This document shows positions 33,301 through 39,299 of a stretch of DNA of 60,000 bases, in pieces (positions within the stretch are counted from its first letter, which is position 1; each line of letters starts with the position of its first letter). Source of the DNA: Membranipora membranacea (Eukaryota; Bryozoa; Gymnolaemata; Cheilostomatida; Membraniporidae); contig OU612067.1 in assembly GCA_914767715.1 (NCBI GenBank), forward strand, positions 21,924,162-21,984,161, in the 5' to 3' direction. The position numbers and the translations under genes are program-made. Below the pieces are notes generated by a model. It saw only the letters and a list, made by a program, of their open reading frames with translations. It was not told the DNA's origin and ran no database searches.

Positions 33301-36102
33301 TGTACCAAGTTGCCTCCTTGTTGAACCCACAAACGTCGCAAAAGTCAAAACATTGCAATCTAGCGTTCCACTAACGTCGCAATCCCAAAAATGTTGCAAC
33401 AAAAGGTTTTTATAACGTCGCAAACCCAGTAATGTCGCAATTTTTAAACGTCGCAAATGCTCAAACCCACTAACGTTGCAAATGTCGCAACTCAATAAAA
33501 ATGCCGAGTTTTCTTCTCATTGGATGCAAATTGGTGATTCAAATTTGCTGCTGATAGGAGCATACAGACTTCAAAACACTGTGGGGAGCTGAAATTTTGT
33601 GCAAATTGCTAAAAGAGAAAAGATTTTCACTTCCTAGGATCATGATGAAAATTATTACCTCAGAAATAATTACTGCCGCCGATTATTGGATGCTTCCAAA
33701 TATTGGATGATTACGAAACTAGATTATCAATACTCATACTTGATGAACTAAATGTTCATTTCCAGATCTCCAGATGTTTCCGTTTAGCTAGAGTTTCCCC
33801 ATGCCGACCTTTTCTTGTTTATGACCATCAATCATTTAATATAACTACCCTACTTGATAACAATATTTTTAAGGAATTCACCTGATACATTACGATATTT
33901 GTTTTATGCACGATCTTATATTTTAATTGTCTTGATCAGCAAATAAATCGAGATTAATAGTATTATCATAAATATCAAGAAACAACTGAGGCAGATATCA
34001 GCAAACATGCCATACCGTCATGTTTGATATAGGCTATGCTAAAAGTTTTCAAGATGTAGTACACTGCTTGCTATATTTATAATGGGAAAATTGTTATACC
34101 AGTTATGCACGAACCACTTCATCTTCACTTTCCACCATAACATTGGGAAGTAGACATCAGTAAAAATATGAGTTATCCTATTTTATTTTGTGAGGGAACA
34201 ACTCTCATAAGTGACAATGGTTTCCTTATCCGAGCATCATCGATTGCTACAATGTAACAGCTCAAGGTTCCATGGTACCTGTGACAAATCAATATAAGGG
34301 GTATATCATCATCATCATTTTTCCAGCATCTCTCCAGCAGTTTACCTTTTACCATGGGTAGAGGCGGGACACATGGTGACCATATCGTGATCCAGGCACT
34401 TGCAGACATGCTGAGTATGCAAATAATCATTTAAACGTCTACTAAAAACTCAGATATTTTGATTCGACCTGATGGCCCAGGCGTATTAGACTTGGACCCA
34501 AGTGAGCCATATATTGTCCTCCGTAAATTACCAAAAAATTAATTGAGAACACTATGTAGCACTTGAACAAGATTTGACCAATGTTGTTATTGTCATTACA
34601 GGGTCACCGCAGATGAGACTTCAGACAGAGCAAAATTCATGTGACTCCTTTAACAAGGGTGCAGTCAACAGAATCGCCCCGAAGCTCCTTTCCAGCTATG
34701 GTTACATCACCTGTACAGGCCTCAGAAGACATGACAGAAAACTTGTTTGACCTTCCAGTGGAAATTTTACCAGTGATATTTACTATGGTTGTCAACAATA
34801 ACTTAAAACATACAAAAACAAAAATATATCCGATGTTCCTGGACATACAAGAATTGCATGGGTTTGTGTTAGCGTATGTAACAAGACCTGTCCCATCCTT
34901 ACCATCATTACCAATTCATTGTTCAACCGTGTCTTTCTGGAGATATCATCACTTTCTATATATGGGTGGGCTAAACCTTTTGATCGATAATGACTCCATT
35001 CCAAGGGAAGCAATTTATATGAGTGCCTGCTTGAAAAGGTGTTGAATCTGCAGAAACTTCCAGTAATCCGAACCAGCCTGAGTGTGGTTTCACGTGCCAG
35101 CGGCAAGAAAATTGGGCTTATGATTGAGAATAAGAGATGGTCGATGGTACAACACTTGGTTAGTCTTGTTGGCAGAGTGGAATGAGTGGTTTGTAGTCGG
35201 AGATACATTTTCGGAAAATTGAGAAGACAACTCGGTACTTCTATAGAGTCGCCACATTTGCGACGCTAGTGGGTTGGAGCATTTGCGACAATTAAAAAAT
35301 TGCGATGTTTGTGGGTTTGCAACGTTATAAAAACCCTTCGTTCCGCCCTTTCTGGGATTGTGACGTTAGTGGAATGCTAGATTGCGATTTTTTGACATTT
35401 GCGATGTTTGTGGGTTCAACACTCCTTCAACAGGAAGGGGTTAACTCCTTACAAAATGAACTTGAGCAAAAACAAATGAAAGAGGGACGCTTTTCTGCTT
35501 GGGTGTTTGACTTCAAGTAGGTCGAATATCTGACAATTTGTTACATCACACCCTCAAGCAAGAAAGTACTTCAAGTGTGCACATAAATAAAGGTGAGTTG
35601 AGGTGGGAGGGGGGGGGGGGTGACAAAACACAATGAAATCAGTTCTGTGAAGAAGGAGACAGGGGGGTCTTTTAATTAGAAACAGCCAAAACAGTAATCT
35701 GATTGCTCACTCACTCACCTGCTAGGGGTCTCGCTCTTAGATCGCTCACTCATTGATGGAACTATTACATTCTGAGTGAGCGATATGGGAACAATCTTGT
35801 CTAATTGAAACGCCAAGTGAGCGATAACTTTGAGCAATGTGATAGTGATGACTTGCTTTAGGGCTAATTGAAAGACCCCCCAAGATCAAACCCACAGAAC
35901 TGATGGTTTGAAAGATTGATGTACAATTATTGTTAATTCTGGAGGTCAAACTGAGTGAAGAAAACAAATCTCTATACTTACGCTTCTCTGTATCTGACTC
36001 TGTATCATTGTCTGAGTCTTTAGCATGGTGCTTAGCAACTTTCCTGTCTGCCACCGACCCGGAATCATCTCCCTCTGCTTTACCTTTGTGAGCTCTCTTC
36101 AT
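11814..36102 (-). CDS. LRR-Roc-COR-caspase protein with C-terminal hydrophobic tail (nine exons)
   Basis: Reconstructed exons, all phase-compatible: 35982-36113 (ATG at 36102), 28604-28823, 27444-27584, 27151-27291, 26859-26999, 13845-15799, 13548-13613, 12586-13004, 11814-12371. They sum to 3,762 bases, or 1,253 residues plus TGA. Domains: acidic N-terminus (1-41), unknown segment (41-114), three exons of 23-residue LRRs (115-255) and one more LRR pair. Then Roc with P-loop GKSRAGKTS (about 336-344), DFGGQ and THCD, and COR to about 906. A linker leads to a caspase p20 with the catalytic His in IMTHGKAG (about 1035), and p10 with the catalytic Cys in IAIIQACQN (about 1075). The tail SFIWAACLCLLASIAAAFFF ends one residue before the stop. 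Roco proteins are GTPase scaffolds and caspases are Asp-directed proteases; their fusion suggests GTPase- or ligand-gated proteolysis at a membrane (inference). The 11-kb intron between the LRR and Roc exons holds two LTR elements. The first exon has a second copy at 32354-32479. Confidence 0.8.
12586..13004 (-). CDS. Exon: caspase p20 subunit (catalytic His)
   Basis: Acceptor ttttactcag; donor GTATGT right after QVPM. The exon reads YGLVLFNTENRPDAEDEANK, LDLRHRIDELPSQG and LLVISIMTHGKAGMLYG, the expected order of a caspase large subunit with its catalytic His. Splicing to ATTGCC at 12371 joins QVPM to IAIIQAC, exactly the strand that carries the Cys in caspases. If the intron is retained, the frame runs on 54 codons to a TAA at 12424 and yields a protein without the Cys. 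Confidence 0.75.
13845..15799 (-). CDS. Exon: last LRR, Roc GTPase and COR domain
   Basis: A single 1,955-base exon (651 full codons). It opens with an LRR pair (SISQLINLESLDIKYN, SLFSIPTLEKV) and then carries the Roc signatures: P-loop GKSRAGKTS, G3 DFGGQKIHHF, and G4 VVVLTHCDS. COR follows, with YIVPYFASRTITAPEVY and LKVDLHLRGLPIPSYIF. The donor is CAT|GTATGT. The same phase-2 acceptor type as the upstream LRR exons supports their joining across the retrotransposon-filled intron. Confidence 0.85.
15909..17088 (-). repeat. 3' LTR of the non-autonomous element
   Basis: 1,180 bp. It contains a short form of the gagtacgacgactct minisatellite (about 15985-16200). The 16530-17088 portion is nearly identical to 20440-21103 of the other LTR apart from a ~63-bp block present only there (about 20898-20993). 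Confidence 0.85.
17089..17099 (-). other. Polypurine tract of the non-autonomous LTR element
   Basis: Plus strand ctctcccttcc, that is GGAAGGGAGAG on the minus strand, directly abutting the LTR end. This is where plus-strand DNA synthesis would be primed in an LTR retroelement. It fixes the orientation as minus. Confidence 0.7.
17216..18440. repeat. Tandem repeats inside the non-autonomous LTR element
   Basis: A block around 17216-17345 recurs at 17499-17625 (gtcag.gggtac...cagcag.a.gggc.gtggtaggg). From about 17650 to 18430 a unit of about 137 bp recurs roughly six times, recognisable by gggcagtatg.gg.gttggagttgg at about 17810, 17945, 18087, 18223 and 18358. No open frame of note. Confidence 0.7.
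19094..19111 (-). other. Primer-binding site complementary to tRNA-Leu
   Basis: The plus strand reads atcccaccgctgccacca. From my memory of animal tRNA-Leu genes, this is the 3' acceptor and T-stem end of a leucine tRNA including CCA. The minus strand, TGGTGGCAGCGGTGGGAT, would pair with that primer. It lies one base from the LTR border at 19113, as expected for reverse-transcription priming. Confidence 0.75.
19113..21103 (-). repeat. 5' LTR of the non-autonomous element, expanded by minisatellite
   Basis: 1,991 bp against 1,180 bp for the partner. The excess comes mainly from about twenty units of a ~40-bp minisatellite at 19183-20040 (gagtacgacgactcta plus tctgcctgtgaatatacc, or ctgaggggg spacers). 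The terminus gtggtggaaaatccaccac is itself palindromic. Confidence 0.85.
21735..21942 (+). repeat. 5' LTR of the Ty3/gypsy element
   Basis: 208 bp. Contains two copies of tactactttggagttgt.tactccct near its start and a possible AATAAA at about 21898. By eye it is identical to the 3' LTR except for a 12-base block missing here. Confidence 0.92.
21944..21962 (+). other. Primer-binding site resembling tRNA-Ser
   Basis: tggcgacgaggacgggatt starts two bases after the LTR end. Its complement matches the 3' end of an animal serine tRNA (GCT type, as I recall it) with one mismatch, so tRNA-Ser is the likely primer. Confidence 0.6.
22112..26287 (+). CDS. Gag-Pol polyprotein of a Ty3/gypsy retrotransposon
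   Basis: About 1,391 residues in one frame. The chosen start has a good context (caaATGG); an upstream in-frame ATG at 22073 is possible. Order: capsid-like Gag, two zinc knuckles (CX2CX3HX4C and CX2CX4HX4C, at about 22760-22860), and aspartic protease with IIDSGSECN (near 23090). Reverse transcriptase follows with YFSKLDMRMGFHQ and LADDIIVH, then RNase H with LLYTDASPVGLGA. Integrase has an HHCC zinc finger and a DDE core (LALDFLGPL, SDNGPQF, and E in GQVERQNRS). The order RT-RNaseH-integrase is the Ty3/gypsy order, and no envelope frame follows. All catalytic motifs are present, so it may be active. Gag and Pol are fused without a frameshift. Confidence 0.95.
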   Translation: MDTRGPSHFTPDGDASTVSVNWDAWLEEFEAFADSKGLFNLAGEDNANMRAQRKALLLYHAGPRVREIHSTLDQTQRDQYTEMVAVLQGHFHIAPNITYQRHMFRQCIQKETETISQYCARLRKLATHCDYGDAQAVNNQIRDQIVEGCTADKLREKLLEEGNALTLQILLTRSATHEAVVQRSREMNNASAINRVASGSTARKPSFTQETEGANVCPRCNLTHKPRECPAYGKQCRKCDGMNHYARCCQNKAKQNGQGANAGYYRSRRANNVNVGDHQQASPETVNNNSESPEFVFNSYHVPLVCNSNSLDRVNVYVGGVSARFIIDSGSECNVMSRDTYERLRASKFIIKRFISGGPKILPYTAKEPIQPVGRVWCDLQLHNNTAVLEDVAFTVIPNKGESLLGNETGKQLGVIRIINRVGLDDYEARYPRLFSEVLGKSKNEIKLTIRDDIAPVAQPFRRVPLLLRDKLAAHLDELIAHDIIEKVEGHSGSSWVSPAVIIPKKESGKIRLCIDMRRANEAIVRHQHPVPAVDEMLYDMNGAQYFSKLDMRMGFHQFVLHPESRDITTFSTHLGLYRYKRLMFGINAAPEIYQKEVAKIIQGLPGVANLADDIIVHAKTREEHDRRLGEVFSRLEQANMTLNKKKCEIGVQQLEFLGHLLSYKGIDPHGCKVKAVKDAAVPKTVGELKSFLGLTSYMSKFIPHYSHTTDVLRRLSAGKNSREAICLSDKEIVAFNQLKADLCNHDTLTHFDTSCETLLYTDASPVGLGAILVQIQNGEPKVVSYGSRALSDVEKRYMQTEKEALGIVWACERFHHYLFGCRFKVVSDCEPLESIYGNKTKRTSLRIERWQLRLQSYDFEIVRVKSSDNIADPLSRLLCSKKATEHLVERENVELYVRSVVEDNVPSAITPRYIEEVSYMDEEIKALKQAIRANSFDNVDIPAVYRAIKNELCVIGELVLRGGRIVVPQELRQKMLEIAHEGHSGMGGTKRYLRTRVWWPGIDSDVDKYVKHCHDCQLTSKPLDRQPVRVTELPNGPWEDLALDFLGPLSNGKSVLVLTDYYSRWNEVKFMTVTKASDVISWLKSVFFTHGYPLSMKSDNGPQFISHEYGEFCSGYGIEQCLTTPRWPEANGQVERQNRSIMKRIQIAHNNRVDYESALMTWLFTYRNTPHSITGKSPAEMLFGRVLRTNLPSLPNSFDDVEARDRDSEMKHKMIATRNEKLETGSGNNHQLEIGSFALVKRDSPSKCQTLFHPDPFVVMDIKGSQITVKSRARRLYKRNISHVRPYYCSEKPVVDADVDSETQGALVATRPSQMIPIIPRSENDTETVTDRPVQVTPPTVPPALVEIEDIPQAANMPSSSQPNVPTPRKSVRAKNRPAKYDGFVTEYHT
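26467..26686 (+). repeat. 3' LTR of the Ty3/gypsy element
   Basis: 220 bp. Differs from the 5' LTR by a 12-base block (acttgataccaa) around 26562. The remaining sequence looks identical by eye. Confidence 0.92.
26859..27584 (-). CDS. Three tandem LRR exons of the Roc-caspase gene
   Basis: Exons 27444-27584, 27151-27291 and 26859-26999 are each exactly 141 bases, start in phase 2 and end in phase 2. They are separated by introns of about 151 bases, so the exon-plus-intron unit repeats every 292-293 bp. Each encodes two 23-residue LRRs of the pattern SLTALEELDVxxNKNLHTLP followed by MMRSLKVL. The symmetric phase allows any number of them to be included or skipped. They arose by unequal duplication of an exon-intron unit. 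Confidence 0.85.
28604..28823 (-). CDS. Exon 2 of the Roc-caspase gene (pre-LRR segment)
   Basis: Acceptor tttctag, donor GTAGGT. 220 bases, phase 1 in and phase 2 out, joining the acidic first exon (C|GT gives Arg) to the first LRR exon (AG|T gives Ser). Contains LSELEAAICDRQISPMVIRG and LDQLVPNLRALRLERI, which looks like an LRR cap. No separate domain recognised. Confidence 0.65.
29621..31727. mobile_element. Long-TIR DNA element, proximal copy
   Basis: 2,107 bp, with imperfect inverted ends of about 200 bp (TGTTGAACCCACAAACGTCG...). The arms are built from recurring acgtcgcaa motifs. Flanked by CTCCT on both sides (29616-29620 and 31728-31732), a likely 5-bp target duplication. No transposase is seen. 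Inside are protein-like remnants: an OTU-protease-like stretch near 30660 (THGDHIVIQALADMLSMQI, then a stop, then PDGPGVLDLDPSEPYIVLRK) and a frame at 30947-31294 with an F-box-like FDLPEEILPVIF. Probably a non-autonomous element that captured gene fragments. Confidence 0.65.
31960..32204. mobile_element. MITE with GGGGGTCTTTCAATTAGAAA termini, proximal duplicated copy
   Basis: Ends gggggtatttcaattagaaa and tttctaattgtaagaccccc are inverted relative to each other. It is in opposite orientation to the copy at 8219. It sits at the same place in both halves of the tandem duplication, so it inserted before the duplication. Confidence 0.65.
32710..32905 (+). repeat. U2-snRNA-headed repeat, copy 1
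   Basis: tcttctcggcctattggctaagatcaaag (from about 32711) closely matches the conserved 5' end of U2 snRNA, which I know as atcgcttctcggccttttggctaagatcaa. Downstream the sequence leaves U2 and is shared with copies 2 and 3 (agcttgctgcacac, ggcctcacctctag.atgcatt, ctaggatgtatcaca). This looks like a SINE or retropseudogene family with a U2-derived head, not a functional snRNA. Confidence 0.55.
32952..33122 (+). repeat. U2-snRNA-headed repeat, copy 2
   Basis: The head atcgcttcttggcctattgg plus ctaagatcaaagtgt is the best U2 match of the three copies, differing from U2 at only a few positions over about 34 bases. The Sm site and the branch-point-pairing region are absent. It directly follows copy 1, separated by a short block that ends ataaacagggg. 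Confidence 0.6.
33319..35421. mobile_element. Long-TIR DNA element, distal copy
   Basis: 2,103 bp with the same inverted ends and CTCCT flanks (33314-33318 and 35422-35426). The OTU-like stretch (THGDHIVIQALADMLSMQI) has a stop at the same place as in the proximal copy, so the decay predates the duplication. The F-box-like frame here spans 34641-35045. Confidence 0.65.
35662..35881. mobile_element. MITE with GGGGGTCTTTCAATTAGAAA termini, distal duplicated copy
   Basis: Ends ggggggtcttttaattagaaa and gctaattgaaagaccccc are inverted. Shortened inside compared with the proximal copy. Confidence 0.65.
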
Positions 36103-36113
36103 TGTGTTTCTGT
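35982..36113 (-). CDS. Exon 1 (start codon) of the Roc-caspase gene
   Basis: 132 bases; acceptor aatcttttacag, donor AAGC|GTAAGT. ATG at 36102 in context acaATGA. Encodes a basic then acidic, disordered stretch ending DNDTESDTEK. The acceptor implies a further upstream non-coding exon, not identified. The duplicated copy at 32354-32479 could serve as an alternative or additional exon, since both have the same donor phase. Confidence 0.6.
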
Positions 36114-36317
36114 CTGTAAAAGATTCAATCATAAAAGGCATATATCACTGTTACTTCTGGTTGTTGTCAGAGAGCACTTTCAAACTGAGTGATTGTTGCT
36201 AGAATTCAGAACCAACTGTCTTTACACACCCTTTGAACCCAGCAATAGATCAGTCAGTCAAACCGCCGAAGCAACTGAAAGCAATGCCTTACTAATAATA
36301 AACACTCAAAATGGCAT

Positions 36318-36535
36318 ATCGCATCACGGCCTATTGGCTAAGATCAAAGTGTCACTGCCAATGGCCGATTAATGCCGTTCAGTTTTGACAGCTCGCTGCA
36401 CACCCATGTTCAGGATGTCTTCTATGGCCTAACCTCTAGGATGCATTCTAGTTTTCTAGGATGTATCACATTCTAAGTATGAAGATTTAGGGCACCTTGC
36501 GTCTCTCTTTAGGGGCAGCCCAATTTTCCTGTTTC
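36318..36535 (+). repeat. U2-snRNA-headed repeat, copy 3
   Basis: Head atcgcatcacggcctattgg ctaagatcaaagtgt, followed by the same non-U2 body as copies 1 and 2, ending near a tttctta..aaacag block. Confidence 0.55.
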
Positions 36536-36893
36536 TTACTAAACAGCAAAACAGATTTACTATTCTCTACCATCTCCTCGCAACAAGCCAAACTCCCAGT
36601 GCGGTCTTGTTGTATTGTTATATCTGGGATTTGGGATACCCAATACAACTAAAATCGATACAATCGATAGAACAGGCTCACCTCAAATCTCTGTTACAAA
36701 TATCTGATTTCTCAAGCAAGATCCTCTCAGTGCAGAGCTGTCAGTGAATTGTCCTCTCTACTAGCCGCCAGCCTCTTGGGGGATGACTCTTCAAATAACA
36801 TAATCCTCGTATATAATATATTGTACTTGGTACAAAGGTATACTATAATATCTGCACTATCTGTTTGCCGCTATGTGACTGACTGGTTTCTGG

Positions 36894-36977
36894 TAGCCTG
36901 TCTTAACAAGCTTTGTTCGGTGGGGGGGGGGGGGGGAAATTCCTCCCCCACTGAACAAAGCTTGTTAAGACAGGCTA
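36894..36977. mobile_element. 84-bp MITE with 9-bp target-site duplication
   Basis: Inverted ends of about 30 bases (TAGCCTGTCTTAACAAGCTT TGTTCgGTGG and complement) enclose a G-rich centre. A perfect 9-bp direct repeat GGTTTCTGG flanks it (36885-36893 and 36978-36986). A 9-bp duplication is typical of Mutator-like elements, among others. Relatives or fragments lie at 5644, 11157, 42923 and 51100. Confidence 0.75.
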
Positions 36978-36989
36978 GGTTTCTGGCTG

Positions 36990-38210
36990 ATTCATGTTAT
37001 TTATACCTGGGAGATATATCCCAAACTACCTATTTATACCTTTGTACTCAATTACATTTAAAAATGGGAGTTGCCTTCACTTGATGCGTGGCTGGGCAAC
37101 TCCAAAGTAATAGATGATGGCTATTACAATTTGGCTAATATATTATCCAAATTCTAATAGGCAGCATATATTATTTTGGAGATGCCCAACCACACTTAAA
37201 TTCAATATAACAGTACGATTATAATTATAATTAAATAAGGTTTATCCTCCTAGGCACCCTAGTATACTATCAAAACAGAACAAAATACCAAATTCTATGG
37301 AAGCACACATCTCCACTAGACAGAAGAAAAAACTTGAACAGAGGACTTTCTTTAATCGGCGGCTGAACATTAGATACAGAATAAGCTTAGCCATGCCGCC
37401 TAACTGCAACACTTCCTCTCCGCTCTCACATTATCTGAACTTAATACCCGTCAACAAATCCACTTAACTCTGGTATCGCTGATCATAGCCAGTTATAATA
37501 CATCCCCATTCGGTGTCAATCGTTACATTTCGTTAATCAAGTCATATTATTTCTATTTTGCTATCCTACTAGGAGTTTGGAGTATTACAATACATGGCTT
37601 TTGTCGGGATTCGACCAATTTTGCCTGCGTTGCAAGGCGCAATAGCATCTTTATTTTTCGCTTTAATACACAGATACAAGTCTCTACCATCTTCTCACTC
37701 ATCTCTGGCTTACATAACGTTCAAGAGAAGCATATCTGACTTTTTCATAGCTCAAAAGTTGAAGGTAACAAAGAGGCGCATTGTCTAAGATGTCTTCACC
37801 ATAGGCCTACCTGACCATTCTCCCTATTTAGTAGGGATCGGCTCCCAGTGTTAAGGGTTTTTTCCATCCCCTCCCTATCTCCTTTTTTTCAGCTTCATCA
37901 ACCAGTAAATTCGGTAAGCCTCTATTTGCAAGGGAAATTCTGATTTTCTCCCTATAAACTCCACCGTACATTATTATACATAATCCATTACTGCTTGTAT
38001 GCCGCTATTAATTGTCTTCACCGAACAACACGCTATTGATAGGGCTGTCGGTCCAAGTTCAAATACAGTGCAACAATATCATTTGTAAAAGAAAATCTGG
38101 TAAAAATGACGCAATGCGGCTACTCATAATATGAGTGGTCAAATTTTTGCTTAGAAATATGAAAAATGAGGGCCGAATTAAGAAAAAAATGTTTGTTAAA
38201 ATCGCAAGAA
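36990..38210. other. Intergenic, nothing recognised
   Basis: No gene or RNA seen. A 64-codon plus-strand frame at 37594 has no domain and no supporting context. Confidence 0.4.
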
Positions 38211-38224
38211 TGAGGGAAGCGCGA

Positions 38225-39050
38225 CAACTTGGCCCGAGCCAAACTTGGCCCGAGGCAAACTTGGCCCGAGCCAAACTTGGCCCCAAATATAAAACTTGGC
38301 CCGATGCAATGAAACTTGGCCCCAATTAGTAAAACTTGGCCCCAATTACTGAAACTTGGCCCCAATTAGTAAAACCTGGCCCCAAGTACTGGAACTTGGC
38401 CCCAATTAGTAAAAGCTGGCCCCAAGTACTAAAACTTGGCCCCAAGTAGTAAAACTTGGCACCAAATATAAAACTTGGCCCCAATTAGTAAAACCTGGCC
38501 CCAAGTACTGAAACTTGGCCCCAATTAGTAAAACCTGGCCCCAAGTACTGGGACTTGGCCCCAAGTAGTAAAATTTGGCACCAAATATAAAACTTGGCCC
38601 CAATTAGTAAAACTTGGCCCCTCATATAAAACTTGGTCCCATTGAATGAAACTTGGCCCCAATCAGTAAAGCTTGGCCCCGGTTAGTAAAACTTGGCCCG
38701 AAATATAAAACTTGGCCTCATGTACTGAAAAGTTGCCTCAATTACTAAAACTTGGCACCAAATATAAAACTTGGCCCCAATTAGTAAAACTTGGCCCCTC
38801 ATATAAAACTTGGTCCCATTGAATGAAACTTGGCCCCAATTAGTAAAGCTTGGCCCCGGTTAGTAAAACTTGGCCCGAAATATAGAACTTGGCCTCATGT
38901 ACTGAAAAGTTGCCTCAATTACTAAAACTTGGCCCCATATACTGAAATTTGGCCCCAATTAGTAAAACTTGGCCCCAAATATGAAACTTGGCCCCAAATA
39001 TGAAACTTGGCCCCATATACTGAAACTTGGCCCCAAGTAGTAAAACTTGA
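38225..39050. repeat. 20-bp minisatellite
   Basis: About forty units of acttggccccaattagtaaa and variants (gtactga, aaatata, gcccga). A longer higher-order block is repeated at about 38580-38740 and 38760-38930. Open frames through it on the minus strand (GPSF, WGQVL, GAKF repeats) follow from the repeat and are not evidence of a gene. Confidence 0.9.
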
Positions 39051-39054
39051 GTAC

Positions 39055-39250
39055 TCGAAATAGTTTGTGCCTGAAGGGCAAGGCCCCAATGTTTAGGCCC
39101 ATTTATTGCTCTCAATTTGTAGGCAGGTTGGAGCACACCTGGGGAACCAACCGGTCCCAATAGTCAGTGGGCTGCAGTGGGACTCAAACCCATGACCTTC
39201 AACACTTGCGTGCTGAAGTCCGGCGCTCTAACCAACTGAGCCACCTCTTA
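39055..39250 (-). repeat. tRNA-derived SINE
   Basis: On the minus strand, the head reads GGTGGCTCAGTTGGTTAGAG (A box; plus 39225-39244) and ATGGGTTTGAGTCCC (B box; plus 39179-39193). The anticodon region is too long and ill-paired for a working tRNA. A unique body extends toward 39055 and abuts the minisatellite. This fits a tRNA-derived SINE. Confidence 0.55.
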
Positions 39251-39299
39251 TACCTGCACTGCGGGACGCAGAGTGCTACTCCGGGTTGGAAGTTCGCCC

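Larger units (their letters stand above)
33124..36310. repeat. Distal copy of the ~3.6-kb tandem duplication
   Basis: Collinear with about 29429-32700 and highly similar over most of its length by eye, with scattered small differences. Contains the start-codon-bearing exon (35982-36113) of the Roc-caspase gene. Confidence 0.8.

Noticed and set aside
36749-37084. A 111-codon plus-strand frame as a gene
   Set aside because: It runs straight through the 84-bp MITE and its target duplications, so openness is accidental.
38059-39160. Open frames of 65-88 codons with GPSF/WGQVL repeats
   Set aside because: They are translations of the 20-bp minisatellite and shift frame with every unit-length change.
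39175-39245. Functional tRNA gene on the minus strand
   Set aside because: A and B boxes are present, but the anticodon arm region is too long and a seven-base acceptor stem cannot be paired. It is better explained as a SINE head.
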